Below, piece by piece: positions 1-8,560 of a DNA stretch of 40,138 nucleotides. Source of the stretch: DATCMU01 sp036563245 (lineage in GTDB: Bacteria; Pseudomonadota; Alphaproteobacteria; Rhizobiales; Devosiaceae); NCBI GenBank assembly GCA_036563245.1, contig DATCMU010000048.1, positions 1 through 40,138 on the forward strand. Direction: 5' to 3'. The position numbers and the translations under genes were made by a program. Numbering within the stretch: the stretch's first letter is position 1; every line of letters starts with the position of its first letter. The notes below the pieces were generated by a model. It was not told the origin of the DNA. It searched no databases and saw only the letters and a list, made by a program, of their open reading frames with translations.

Positions 1-97
1 CCGATGCTGGATGGAAAACGCGCCAGGGCTTCGGGCGGTCGTCGTGATAGCCTCGGCTTAGAGGGTTCAGCGGGACGACAAGCCCGATTGGAGAAGG

Positions 98-197
98 GCC
101 CGCCGCAGAGCGCGACTTCTGGAATTCATTGATTTCATTGAAGAAAGAGTGGCGCGCCCGAAGAGATTCGAACTCCTGACCCCCAGATTCGTAGTCT
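98..197. repeat. Left attachment-site repeat with truncated tRNA-Arg
   Basis: This 100-bp block matches 13561-13660 at all positions but one (T at 126, A at 13589). Bases 150-197 are the 3' 48 bases of the tRNA-Arg gene, minus strand, from the CCA end to the 5' strand of the anticodon stem. Bases 98-149 are the 3' flank of the tRNA. Homology stops abruptly at 198, where the tRNA 5' half should begin. This half gene cannot fold as a tRNA and is an att remnant. Bases 1-97 to its left are probably the original chromosomal sequence downstream of the tRNA; I see no gene there. Confidence 0.92.
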
Positions 198-314
198 CAA
201 GAAATGACTCTTCCCCTGCCCTTTGTTGTTGCCGGACGTATGACTAACCTATTGAATTCACGTTATTCTGCCATTACCTTGTTTCGTGACGTTGCACCAA
301 GTTGCCAGTTTCGG

Positions 315-334
315 TGGCGACCCGATGGCGACCC
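315..334 (+). repeat. Paired TGGCGACCC repeats, left island end
   Basis: TGGCGACCC occurs at 315-323 and 326-334, an 11-bp period, about 20 bp before the integrase start. The same pair in the same orientation is found at the other end of the island. Short direct repeats near the att core are typical arm-type binding sites of tyrosine integrases; that role here is inferred. Confidence 0.6.
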
Positions 335-355
335 GAGACAGGAAAGGCTTTCGGC

Positions 356-1651
356 ATGGAACCGGTCAAGCTCACCAAGCGGGTGGTGGACGCAAGCGAA
401 CCGCAGGCGCAACGCTTTACGGTTTTTGACAGTGTGATCCCCGGCTTCGGGTTGCGGGTCTATCCCTCGGGGGCCAAGTCCTGGATATTCGAATATCGCC
501 CCGGTGAAGGCGGACGGCAGGTTGCCAAGAAGCGGATCACGATCGGCAAGGCGTCGGACTTCACGCCGGAACAGGCGCGAAAGGTGGCCGACAAGCTTCG
601 CGCCAGCGTGAAGACCGGACAGGACCCGCAGGGTGACAAGACGGCGCAGCGAAAAGCGCTGACGGTTGCCGAACTGGCCGACGCCTTTCTGCGTGATCAT
701 GTCGGCGCCAAGCGCAAAACAAGCACCAAGGCGCACTATGCGGACGTGCTCAACCGGCTCGTTGTGCCCAGGATCGGCAAGATGAAAGCCAAGGACGTGA
801 CCCGGGCCGATCTGGCGCGGTTGCATCTTGGGAACAAGGGCACACCCTTTCAGGCCAATCGCATCCTGGCCATTGTCGGCTCGATGTACGGATTTGGCGG
901 CAAGCATGGGCTTGTGCCGGAGGACATGAACCCGGCACGTGGCATCGAACGCTTCAAGGAAGAAGGGCGCGAGCGCTATCTGTCGGTCGAAGAACTGGAG
1001 CGGCTGGGCGCGGCGATCCGGCAGGCCGAGACGACAGGCATTGCGTGGAAGATCGACCCGCGCAAGAAGACCAAGCACCTCAGAAAGGACAACCGGGCAA
1101 CCGTGATCGGCGAACACGCGGCGGCGGCCCTGCGCCTGCTGATCTTCACTGGCGCGCGGCTTGGCGAAATCCTCACCCTGAAATGGGAGCACGTGGACTT
1201 CGACCGGGGTCTTCTGCGCCTGCCAGATTCCAAGACCGGCCAGAAGGTGATTGTGCTCAATGCGCCTGCCCTGTCGGTCCTGTCCAACCTCACACGGATC
1301 GGCACCTACGTGATCGCCGGCGAGAACGCCGGAACGCCGGACGAAAAGCCGCGATCCGATCTCAAGCGGCCTTGGGCGATGGTGAGACGGCAAGCCAATC
1401 TCGAAGGCCTGCGCATCCACGATCTGCGCCACAACTTCGCGGCCTTCGGCGCCGGCGGCGGCATGGGCCTACCGATCATCGGCAAACTGCTGGGCCACTC
1501 ACAGCCACAAACCACCGCACGCTACGCCCATCTCGACAACGACCCGCTGCGCCGCGCCTCAAACACCATCGGTGCAACCTTGGCAAAGGCGATGGGGGAA
1601 GGCAGGCAAGGCGACAACATTGTGGATCTGCGGAAACGCGGCAGTGAATAA
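356..1651 (+). CDS. Tyrosine-type site-specific integrase
   Basis: A 431-residue phage-type integrase. The N-terminal part has a DUF4102-like arm-binding region (GLRVYPSGAKSW near residues 30-45), then a SAM-like core-binding domain, then the catalytic domain. Catalytic residues visible are Arg in TGARLGEI, His-x-x-Arg in HDLRHNF, His in LLGHSQ and the nucleophile Tyr in TARYAHL, so the enzyme looks intact. The ATG at 356 is chosen because GACAGGAAAGG lies just upstream and the family N terminus begins around VKLTKRVVD; the frame stays open to 302. It sits at the left island end, reads inward, and probably catalyses integration and excision at the tRNA-Arg site. It lies at the end opposite the intact tRNA. 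Confidence 0.95.
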   Translation: MEPVKLTKRVVDASEPQAQRFTVFDSVIPGFGLRVYPSGAKSWIFEYRPGEGGRQVAKKRITIGKASDFTPEQARKVADKLRASVKTGQDPQGDKTAQRKALTVAELADAFLRDHVGAKRKTSTKAHYADVLNRLVVPRIGKMKAKDVTRADLARLHLGNKGTPFQANRILAIVGSMYGFGGKHGLVPEDMNPARGIERFKEEGRERYLSVEELERLGAAIRQAETTGIAWKIDPRKKTKHLRKDNRATVIGEHAAAALRLLIFTGARLGEILTLKWEHVDFDRGLLRLPDSKTGQKVIVLNAPALSVLSNLTRIGTYVIAGENAGTPDEKPRSDLKRPWAMVRRQANLEGLRIHDLRHNFAAFGAGGGMGLPIIGKLLGHSQPQTTARYAHLDNDPLRRASNTIGATLAKAMGEGRQGDNIVDLRKRGSE

Positions 1652-1937
1652 ACGCACTTGGCACTCGTCCACCGGGCAATCTCTGAGAGCATCGTCCGCG
1701 GTGCAATGTTCTTGGTCTTGTTTGCAGTGCAGGTCTTGAGTGGGCGCTTGCCATATCCGACAGGTGAAATCCCAAAAGATCAAGTGAAGCATCACCACTG
1801 CGTCAATGGGGGCAACCTGTGCGGATACGTTGTGCGTCGGATCGAACGGATGCCGCGGCAAACCCGGCGCGGTACAGTCAATGCTCCCTCCATTCCTTGG
1901 CTAACTATTTTGGGGAAGCTTCGTATCATACCGTGCA

Positions 1938-2924
1938 CTAAGCCGCACCAATAATGGCATCGGCTGCCGCCGAGAGTGCCTCAGCTGTCATTTGTTCAAT
2001 ACTCAGTTTCGCCGCAGCCACCATTCCCGGCCCGTCCGCGCCGACCAAGGCGTCGTATGACGCACTGAGGACCTGCGGATCGAGGGTCTCTGCCGAGAAT
2101 ACAAATGGCCAACCTATCTTCTTCAATACAGCGGTGACCTTGCCTGTCCCCGGGATCTGGTCAACGGCAACCACTGGGCGGCAGCTCGACAGCCCGATCA
2201 AGGCCCCATGCATCCGGGTCGTGAGGACAATATCGGCTGCGGCAAAAGCTTGCCCGATGTCGGCCGGACGATTTGTGGGGATCAGCTTGGTGTCAACCTG
2301 CAGCGGCGTCAGAGCCTTCTCGACAGCCAGTTGGCGAAGCGCCTTCTCAGCTGCCCGCCAAAGTCCGTGGCGTCCTAGGCCATACTCGGTCTGTTTGCCC
2401 CGAAAGCTCATTCCGGCGAAAATCGGTGGACGTGTTGGTGTTCGCTGTGGATCCGCCCTGAAGCAAGTTGCACCAAGATCGAAGGTTGCCGAAGGCGAGC
2501 CATCGCGCGCGATGATTGTCTCAAAACGTTCGCTCATGGCGTGCTGACTGTCGAGAACGCTGACGCCCACCGCAATTTTTCGCGCTTTCCTATGGACCGC
2601 CAGGAAGTCGCGAAGGGCACGATGATCGGTGAGCGGCCCGCACACGAACACTATGGTTTCTATGGGCCCCCTAAGCGTGAAAATATCTGCGGTATTGAAG
2701 TGATGCGGCAAGTTCAATTCAGGGTGCGACAGAATCGCATGCTCATGGCCTCTGGCCATCAGTACGCGTGAGAGATTCTCGACGGCCCACAAATCGCCAA
2801 GCGTTGGGCCGCCGCTATGGCCATAGGTTCCCCACCATATGAGAACGGTCGGCGGCGTGGGAACGGCTCGTCGTGTACCGTGCCGCCGGCGAAGGGAGAT
2901 GAACGGAGTGGGTATTATTGCCAA
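1938..2924 (-). CDS. Polysaccharide pyruvyl transferase family protein
   Basis: A 328-residue protein of the polysaccharide pyruvyltransferase (WcaK/CsaB-like) superfamily, which adds pyruvate ketals to sugars of exopolysaccharide, capsule or cell wall, using phosphoenolpyruvate in characterised members. Visible signs are the Rossmann-like N terminus (VLIWWGTYGHSGGPTLGD, resembling the family's glycine-rich start) and the C-terminal hallmark TTRMHGALIGLS near residues 235-247, followed by the strand RPVVAVD. There is no signal peptide or membrane segment, so it should be cytosolic. It is the first of several glycan genes in the island and is separated from the integrase by 286 bp in which I see no gene. 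The exact sugar acceptor is unknown. Confidence 0.8.
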   Translation of the reverse strand: MAIIPTPFISLRRRHGTRRAVPTPPTVLIWWGTYGHSGGPTLGDLWAVENLSRVLMARGHEHAILSHPELNLPHHFNTADIFTLRGPIETIVFVCGPLTDHRALRDFLAVHRKARKIAVGVSVLDSQHAMSERFETIIARDGSPSATFDLGATCFRADPQRTPTRPPIFAGMSFRGKQTEYGLGRHGLWRAAEKALRQLAVEKALTPLQVDTKLIPTNRPADIGQAFAAADIVLTTRMHGALIGLSSCRPVVAVDQIPGTGKVTAVLKKIGWPFVFSAETLDPQVLSASYDALVGADGPGMVAAAKLSIEQMTAEALSAAADAIIGAA

Positions 2925-3076
2925 TTCAACACGCCTCGCCGCAATAACTGAGCCACCTGGAACCCGGCAACGTGGCGGCTACCCCAGAGCACCCAGCGCG
3001 TTCACTTGCACGGCAAGTTTGCCTATGCCATGCCTTTGTGCTCAAGGCAATCGGGTCCTACTGGGGAATAGCAAGC

Positions 3077-3856
3077 ATGCTACCGACGATAAACATGCTC
3101 TGGATCGGTGGCGCCCTCGGTTATTTGGAGCAGCTTTCCGCGACTTCGTTTCTTGCAGCGGGTCATCGTGTAATGCTTCATGCATACGGCCCAGTTGCAA
3201 ATGTCCCGGTCGGTGTGGAGTTGGCTGACGCCGGCGAACTCATGCCGACCGCGGCGATGCATAAGCTTCGCCATCAGGCGACGAGTTCTCATGCGCTGGC
3301 TTCTGACTTTTTTCGCTTCCGGCTGCAGCGGGAAGGCAAGGGAATTTGGGCCGATATCGATGTGATCTGCCTGAGCCCGATCGAAATAGATGCGCCTGTC
3401 ATTCTCGGCTGGGAGAGCGAGCATTACGTAAACGGGGCGGTGATGTATCTGGAGAGGAACAGCGAGGTTCTGTCCGACGCAATCGCTGCATTTCGGCCCA
3501 ACAGCGTCCCGGACTGGGTTCCGCCCATCCAAGCCATGCGATTCCAGGTGAAAAAGGCGTTTGGGAGGCCTTTCGGCCCAGCCGATCTGCCAAGAGGCAC
3601 TTTTGGTCCGAAGGCGTTGACGGCTTTGTTGCGAAGGCACAGGCTCACGATGTTCGCGCAGCCAACAGAAGTATTCTATCCGTTACACCCTAGGCATGCT
3701 CGGGTTGTATTCGAGCCCGAAACCACGATGGCGGCCTTCCTGACCGAAAATACCAAAACAGTCCATTTGTGGAATGAGAAACTTGGCGAGTTGAAGTCCA
3801 GACGACCGCCTTCAACCTCTGCGCTTGGTCGGCTTCTGAAGAATTTTGGCATCTGA
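3077..3856 (+). CDS. DXD-motif glycosyltransferase (capsular/GT32-like)
   Basis: About 259 residues. The core has the pattern of GT32-like or DXD sugar-binding glycosyltransferases: SHALASDFFRFRLQREG followed by GIWADIDVICL, where Asp-x-Asp would bind a metal and a nucleotide sugar. The early IPxxxHxxW-like region appears as NMLWIGG. The ATG at 3077 is preferred because GGGGAA lies about 10 bases upstream; the frame is open to 2972 but the extra residues look non-coding. It is the only plus-strand gene of the glycan block and is divergent from the pyruvyltransferase. It probably transfers a sugar to a surface glycan; donor and acceptor cannot be told. Confidence 0.75.
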   Translation: MLPTINMLWIGGALGYLEQLSATSFLAAGHRVMLHAYGPVANVPVGVELADAGELMPTAAMHKLRHQATSSHALASDFFRFRLQREGKGIWADIDVICLSPIEIDAPVILGWESEHYVNGAVMYLERNSEVLSDAIAAFRPNSVPDWVPPIQAMRFQVKKAFGRPFGPADLPRGTFGPKALTALLRRHRLTMFAQPTEVFYPLHPRHARVVFEPETTMAAFLTENTKTVHLWNEKLGELKSRRPPSTSALGRLLKNFGI

Positions 3857-3912
3857 AAGGGGCTCGCCGTATAGACCACCAGCGAGCAGATGGAACTTGA
3901 ATCGACGGCGCT

Positions 3913-4803
3913 CTAGGCGTGCGTCCGCCCTCGTATCCTTTCATACACAACCGAAATCGGCGGCGGACCCGAGGTGATCGGGCGGGCCATATTCAAATAC
4001 ACGGGGTGCCCATTCTTCTGCCGGTAGAGCTTGGTGATCGTCTCACCGACGAGATTCACGAAATAGCGTCCATGCCCTGTCTTTTGTCGTACGGTTACGC
4101 CATGCAGTGAATCGATCGTATTGATGAACAAAACGAGGCAGTTGCGCGAGTATTTGATGGTCTTGACGACTTCAATGTCAGTCTCGTTCTTGACGTATGC
4201 GCCGTTGAAGCGCGCGGACTTGGCTTCATTTGTATCGAAATGCGGCAAGAACCGGCAAATCTGCAAATCACCACCTTCAGAATCATCATTCTCGCGGCGC
4301 ATGTAGAACAGCCCAGAAAAGAGCTTGCTCCCATTGTCAATATGGGTCCTGCGTACCGATGTCGGCGTGTGAACAGGCGTATTGCCGCTGATCATCGCGT
4401 CCATGAGAATGTCGTTCTTGCGGAAATTGTCGACAAAGCGGGTGCCGACCCGCAGACTGTCCATGTAGGCTTGGCTAGGAAAATGCTGGGGATAGCGGGC
4501 ATGGATGGAGTCAAAGAAAAGACCCACCACGTCGCGGAAGAAGGCATCCGAGGCGTGGTATCTTATGAATTCCTTCCAGAGCGGCGCAGCGCCGCTCGAT
4601 TTTGCCACCTGCGCGGCTCCAAAATCCCAGCGCGAGTTGTTGCGACTTTCGTCGACCCCGAGTGCGCTTGGTTCGGGTAGCTTCTCTGCAAGTTCACGAT
4701 ACAGGGCCTCGGGGAGTACATCGGAAACCACCACGTGGGGAAACGGCTCGGTCTCGATGTCCTGCTGACGGACATTCTGAAGCAAGGAGAGTGTTTGGGT
4801 CAT
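3913..4803 (-). CDS. 2OG-Fe(II) oxygenase-like protein
   Basis: A 296-residue protein resembling 2-oxoglutarate/Fe(II)-dependent dioxygenases. The N terminus has the family's typical IETEPFPHVVVSDVLP lead-in. The facial triad can be read as His-x-Asp in RRTHIDNG (about residues 152-154) and the distal His in DSLHGVTVR (about 235), with a basic residue following for 2OG binding. The strand GLFYMR and the GGDLQI segment fit the double-stranded beta-helix. Such enzymes hydroxylate proteins, sugars or small molecules; placed among glycosyltransferases, it may modify a glycan or a glycan-bearing protein (inference). It is followed on the minus strand, after a gap of about 55 bp, by the DXD glycosyltransferase in convergent orientation. 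Confidence 0.7.
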   Translation of the reverse strand: MTQTLSLLQNVRQQDIETEPFPHVVVSDVLPEALYRELAEKLPEPSALGVDESRNNSRWDFGAAQVAKSSGAAPLWKEFIRYHASDAFFRDVVGLFFDSIHARYPQHFPSQAYMDSLRVGTRFVDNFRKNDILMDAMISGNTPVHTPTSVRRTHIDNGSKLFSGLFYMRRENDDSEGGDLQICRFLPHFDTNEAKSARFNGAYVKNETDIEVVKTIKYSRNCLVLFINTIDSLHGVTVRQKTGHGRYFVNLVGETITKLYRQKNGHPVYLNMARPITSGPPPISVVYERIRGRTHA

Positions 4804-4838
4804 TCATTCACGCTTTGATAGATCGGGCTACTCAAACA

Positions 4839-5570
4839 CTATTGCACCAAGCCGCTAGCCGCAAAATGCTTTTCGAGAGGGTAGATGCGAATGACCGGTT
4901 CGCCACGCGTCCACGATTGAACGATGCGTCGTTCGACGTCCCAGTTGTGCCAAGTCTTGCTCATTTCCCGCACATGCTGCGCATTATCGTGGTAGCTCGT
5001 GCGCGAGGCCTTCCAGTCGAAGCCGAACAAGGAAATGGCGGAAGGCTCGAATGCCATCTTCAAGGCGTAAAGAATGATCAGTCCCGACGATGGGCGTCCC
5101 TGTCCTAGCTGCCCCTTGAGTTCCCTCCAGGTGTCAAACGGCACCCAAGCCATTTCCATTCGCTTTCTGACGAGGTCTGCGGCCATCAATTCTCGAATTG
5201 GCGAGAGCCAAATCAGCTTCGGAGTACCGAAACCTTCTTGGACTTCTTTCCAAGACATTGGACAAGATATTCCAACCATGTCCGTGCGTTGTCCCTGGCT
5301 CTTAGGCTGGAATACGACTCCGCGGTTGAGGCGCACGACCACGTCGTGGCCATCTATCACTGAACCATCCTGAAAATCGAACAGCGACTGCGCATTGCCC
5401 ACCACCGCGATGCGTCTGCCGCTAAGATCCCGCGCCAGATCTTCTATCCGTCGATGCGCCTCCGAGTCGTCGTAAAGCTCAGGGTACCGATAACGCCAAA
5501 CGATGGTTCTGAACAATCTTCGGGGTCGCACGTGATCTGCCCTTCGTCGCTTCTGGTTATTGTCGGACAC
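4839..5570 (-). CDS. GT29 (sialyltransferase-like) glycosyltransferase
   Basis: A roughly 243-residue protein with three motifs of family GT29: an L-motif-like segment (IAVVGNAQSLF, then IDGHDVVVRLNRG), an S-motif-like segment (GRPSSGLIILYAL, then ISLFGFDW) and a VS-like His-x4-Glu in HNWDVE. GT29 is best known for eukaryotic sialyltransferases using CMP-sialic acid; bacterial members exist and are less characterised. No CMP-sialate synthesis genes lie nearby, so donor specificity is open. The start is uncertain: no ATG lies in the proper place, GTG at 5570 is used here, and TTG at 5615 is an alternative. It lies 35 bp upstream of the oxygenase gene on the same strand, so the two are likely co-transcribed. 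Confidence 0.7.
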   Translation of the reverse strand: MSDNNQKRRRADHVRPRRLFRTIVWRYRYPELYDDSEAHRRIEDLARDLSGRRIAVVGNAQSLFDFQDGSVIDGHDVVVRLNRGVVFQPKSQGQRTDMVGISCPMSWKEVQEGFGTPKLIWLSPIRELMAADLVRKRMEMAWVPFDTWRELKGQLGQGRPSSGLIILYALKMAFEPSAISLFGFDWKASRTSYHDNAQHVREMSKTWHNWDVERRIVQSWTRGEPVIRIYPLEKHFAASGLVQ

Positions 5571-5886
5571 TAGTCTGCCGCATTTGGGGCCTTGGTGAAG
5601 TGCAGAGCCTTCCAAATGAACATGGTGACAGCAAGCATGGCATTGACATTCGAAATATCATGCCCCGCAGGACCAGTGCAACGGGCCACCCCTTGTTGAC
5701 GGCAGTCGGCGCTTGTCGGTTGCTGTCGTGCGGCCGGGAGCCGGTTCGGTTGTGGTGAGAGCCTGCGACTTCCGGAGTTCAACACTCCCGCGGACGTAAA
5801 TCTCTACCTTCGGCCGCTCCACGGATCGTCATTCTTATAGAAGGCATACGCTTGGCTCTTGATACAGTTGGCCCCGGCACACCGCC
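5571..5886. other. Intergenic stretch between two glycan genes
   Basis: No convincing complete gene. A minus-strand open stretch ending in a stop at 5804-5806 encodes a short tail ending FYKNDDPWSGRR, without a start or RBS. It could be a degraded gene end or the alternative C terminus of a frameshifted neighbour. The promoter of the GT29/oxygenase pair may lie here, but I see no clear -35/-10 pair. Confidence 0.3.
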
Positions 5887-6840
5887 CTAACAATACTGTG
5901 ATAACCGTCTATCGGCGGTGATCAGGTCCTCGCTGGGCAGCCCGCTCCTCAAGCACTTGATCTGGTCGCGACGCAGGCGCGCTTTGTCGATAAACGGTGA
6001 CAAAAGCCAGACTTGTGTCTGTTTGGCGCCGAGCCGCGCAGCGACTTCCTCCACAGTCACAATCTCGCTACCTCGAAAACGCTCGCGCTGCTTGTGATAT
6101 CGGCTCTCGGGGTTGTCGCTCAGTTCGTAGTTGTCGAACCCATTGCCCTTTTTGAGGTACTTGAGGTGCCAATACAAGAAACCAACGAATTCCCGGCGCA
6201 GTCCATCGTGACGGAAGGTTTCGAAGCGCCGATCATGGCCGAATACTGTTTTCTCGCTCACTGGAAAGAACCCGATGTCGCCGTTGCCCGATATTGGGTT
6301 TGACGCGGTCACCCCCAGTGTGCCTTCGGCTCGTCGTGCTAGGTTGAGGCCGGAGAAACAATGCATAACCCGATGCAGTCGGTCCTCACGCACCCTCTTG
6401 ATCGCATCTGCCAGCCCCTCCTCAATTCCGAGGTGATCATCGTCCAGTTTGGTCGCGAACTGATAGCGCGTAAGTGCGAGCGCGACATTGTAGTAGTTGA
6501 CTAGGCTTTGCGGTGCATTCTTCGGCGTCTGCGCATGCCCAACGCTGCCCGGCGGGAAGACACGATCAGTGTAATGGACAACCCTGAGCTTCTCGCCATG
6601 ACGCTGCTTCAGGCGCATGAGTATGGCTGGTGAGGTATCCGTGCACTGATTGTGTACGGCCACGATTTCGTCAAAGTACTCGATGTGACTTTCGATTGTA
6701 GTTTCTAGGAAATCAGCGCCGTTGCGAATGCGCATGAACGCGCTGATGCCGGGTTTTCGGTCGTCAACCGACAAATCGGACAGAGAGAAGCTATGTCCTG
6801 AAATCACATCTTGGCCGTCTGTAGATTTCGGAGTGATCAT
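5887..6840 (-). CDS. Glycosyltransferase family 2-like protein
   Basis: About 317 residues. The segment ISAFMRIRNGADFLETTIESH followed by FDEIVAVHNQCTDTS is the classic GT2 opening (nucleotide-sugar binding fold), and ATKLDDDHLGI supplies the acidic Asp triad expected for metal and donor binding. It lacks the C-terminal membrane helices of polymerising GT2 enzymes, so it is probably a soluble enzyme adding a single sugar. The ATG at 6840 is the first methionine in the frame; the reading frame continues to a TTG at 6975 but that part looks non-coding. No strong RBS precedes 6840, so the start is uncertain. Confidence 0.7.
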   Translation of the reverse strand: MITPKSTDGQDVISGHSFSLSDLSVDDRKPGISAFMRIRNGADFLETTIESHIEYFDEIVAVHNQCTDTSPAILMRLKQRHGEKLRVVHYTDRVFPPGSVGHAQTPKNAPQSLVNYYNVALALTRYQFATKLDDDHLGIEEGLADAIKRVREDRLHRVMHCFSGLNLARRAEGTLGVTASNPISGNGDIGFFPVSEKTVFGHDRRFETFRHDGLRREFVGFLYWHLKYLKKGNGFDNYELSDNPESRYHKQRERFRGSEIVTVEEVAARLGAKQTQVWLLSPFIDKARLRRDQIKCLRSGLPSEDLITADRRLSQYC

Positions 6841-7202
6841 GTTTCGGCTCGCCAGGAATTTCGCTCGCTTGGAAGGATCATTGCCAGTTGGCCTTGGATG
6901 CCCGTCTTGCTCTGAAATCGACGGCGCTCGGGCATGTCGCTCTCCGTCATAGCCGGACCGTTGGCGGTGCGGCAAGCGCCATTGTTGTCAGATGCGGGCT
7001 CACTTGTCTCTTAGCGCTCAAGTCACGCTCCGGCGGAAGAACGGAATGCTCAGGAGCGAATTGACGACGAATTGCGGACCCTGCAAGTCCTTATGTCAGG
7101 GCACTTGCGGCCTCATTTGAGGATAGCGCTTGACGAAAAACGCGCGACCCCGAATGCTTCGATGTTGTTGCGAATCTACCTCCACTGAAAACGTCTACTG
7201 CA
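6841..7202. other. Intergenic stretch, divergent region
   Basis: The region separates the minus-strand GT2-like gene from the plus-strand unknown gene. I see no conserved coding pattern, hairpin terminator or clear promoter. The plus-strand frame of the following gene stays open upstream to 7134 without an ATG, which raises the possibility that its true 5' end is here or has been lost. Confidence 0.4.
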
Positions 7203-8018
7203 TTGGACTGGAATCCGTACTCAGAACAAGATTGGCCGCGCGATACGAAAGAATTCGTATTTCTTGCTCGCGCCTTCCACAGGGTTGGCACAAAGATTTT
7301 CGCGGGCGGTTGGTCCGGTGCCGAGCCGTACACGGAATATGCGATCCGGTTGCCAAAGGATCAGGCTGCGGCGAACGCTGCGGAAATGGAAGAGGCGAGA
7401 GAAATACTGTTCTGGCATCTCGAGCACGAACAATACGAGCCACCCTATTCCACCGAACTCTGGGAGAAAGCGTGCGCCTTCAACGAAAAGGACAACCAAG
7501 AGAGACATGCTGCGATCAAACGGATGAGGCGCGCGAGAACGACTATGGCGACCGCTTTCGCGGACGGCGAGCTTTCCTGCCACCTTCGACCGATCTTGGG
7601 CGGCAAAATCAGCGCGCAACTCGATCCTGACCTTTGGAATACCGAAGAAATCGACGCGCGATTCGAGACGTGCCAGATGAGCGATCAGCCGTTCGATTTC
7701 TACGCAAGCTATGATCGGCAGTGGATATTCGTTGGGCGAGAGTCGTTGGATCGGTACTGCGGCGGCCTGGGTACAACGCCTGTACAACCCGAGATTTCAC
7801 AGCATCTGTCACCGTACCTGAAGCTGATGATCACAGTGTCCGGAGCGCTGCAAGTATCCCCGGAGAACCAACCCAAGCTTGAAGAGGTTTTGGCAAAGCT
7901 GAGGGAGTTATGGCCGGACAACTTGACGATGAGCGACCGTATGCTCAATGCAATGGCCACCGCCATTCGCGAACCGGAGATGCAGCTTGGCAGGGCGCGA
8001 AAAACGCCCGCCAAATAG
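7203..8018 (+). CDS. Hypothetical protein, island cargo
   Basis: I do not recognise this 271-residue protein. It is acidic and soluble, without signal peptide or membrane helices. It has a helical charged middle (HAAIKRMRRAR near residue 105) and a C-terminal part (LRELWPDNLTMSDRMLNAMA) that recalls helical tails of uncharacterised mobile-element proteins. There is no ATG at the 5' end: TTG at 7203 is the listed start, and the frame remains open 23 codons further upstream, so the gene may begin with a rare codon or be truncated. Codon usage is less GC-rich than in the core genes. Its position between the glycan cassette and the second recombinase module does not reveal a function. Confidence 0.5.
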   Translation: MDWNPYSEQDWPRDTKEFVFLARAFHRVGTKIFAGGWSGAEPYTEYAIRLPKDQAAANAAEMEEAREILFWHLEHEQYEPPYSTELWEKACAFNEKDNQERHAAIKRMRRARTTMATAFADGELSCHLRPILGGKISAQLDPDLWNTEEIDARFETCQMSDQPFDFYASYDRQWIFVGRESLDRYCGGLGTTPVQPEISQHLSPYLKLMITVSGALQVSPENQPKLEEVLAKLRELWPDNLTMSDRMLNAMATAIREPEMQLGRARKTPAK

Positions 8019-8197
8019 CGCCCTCGGGTTGAATCCATATTTGTCTGATATTGCAGTAATTTAGAAATGGGTTGAGCCCATCGACTGCGGCATGAGTTCG
8101 CCATGCCTTGAAGCCATTCGCTGATCGTCCGCAGAACCACCTTTGACTATTTGCCATGTGTCGCCGGGACATTCCGGCTCTTGCACAAGGCAAACTC

Positions 8198-8416
8198 ATG
8201 ACTTCTGACGTTTCCACTTCCCAACGCCCCAAGCTGCGGACCCGCGAGGCCGCTTCATATACGGGGCTTGCCAAATCGACCCTTGAGAAGCTGCGCGTGA
8301 CGGGCGGGGGCTGCCCCTACATCCGCATAGGGCGCGTGGTGCTTTACGATCCCGATGATCTGGACCGGTGGCTGGCATCGCACCGGCGCATGTCAACGTC
8401 TGACATTGGCGAATAG
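8198..8416 (+). CDS. AlpA/excisionase-like helix-turn-helix protein
   Basis: A 72-residue protein with a MerR/AlpA-type winged helix: LRTREAASYTGLAKSTLEKLR is the helix-turn-helix and YIRIGRVVLYDPDDLDRWLAS is the wing plus second helix. Proteins of this type act as excisionases or as activators of integrase genes in mobile elements. The ATG at 8198 is preferred over 8156 because AAGG precedes it and the domain starts soon after. It is the first gene of a run with the HTH/Cys-rich protein, the second recombinase and the restriction enzyme, all on the plus strand, and probably controls that module (inference). Confidence 0.8.
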   Translation: MTSDVSTSQRPKLRTREAASYTGLAKSTLEKLRVTGGGCPYIRIGRVVLYDPDDLDRWLASHRRMSTSDIGE

Positions 8417-8560
8417 TGCCCCGGCGACTGTCGGGCCATCGCAAAACAGACCGACAGCGCCGAGGCGACCATTTCCCCTGAACGGATCAAAGGTAACGGT
8501 TCATGGATGTTCTATCACTGTGCGCGCTTGCGCTCAATTTCCAGATTGGAGCGTTGTAAG

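Noticed and set aside
150..197. A second tRNA gene at the left end
   Set aside because: Only the 3' half of tRNA-Arg is present; the acceptor 5' strand, D arm and half the anticodon stem are missing.
263..1432. A 389-codon minus-strand frame over the integrase
   Set aside because: Antisense to an integrase with full catalytic residues; composition is typical of a shadow frame.
1652..1937. A possible small gene after the integrase
   Set aside because: The 98-codon frame here (1658-1954) has no RBS, no hydrophobic or conserved pattern, and overlaps the end of the pyruvyltransferase gene.
5804..5910. A short minus-strand peptide ending FYKNDDPWSGRR
   Set aside because: No start codon with RBS and only about 30 codons; kept as a note in the intergenic entry but not called as a gene.
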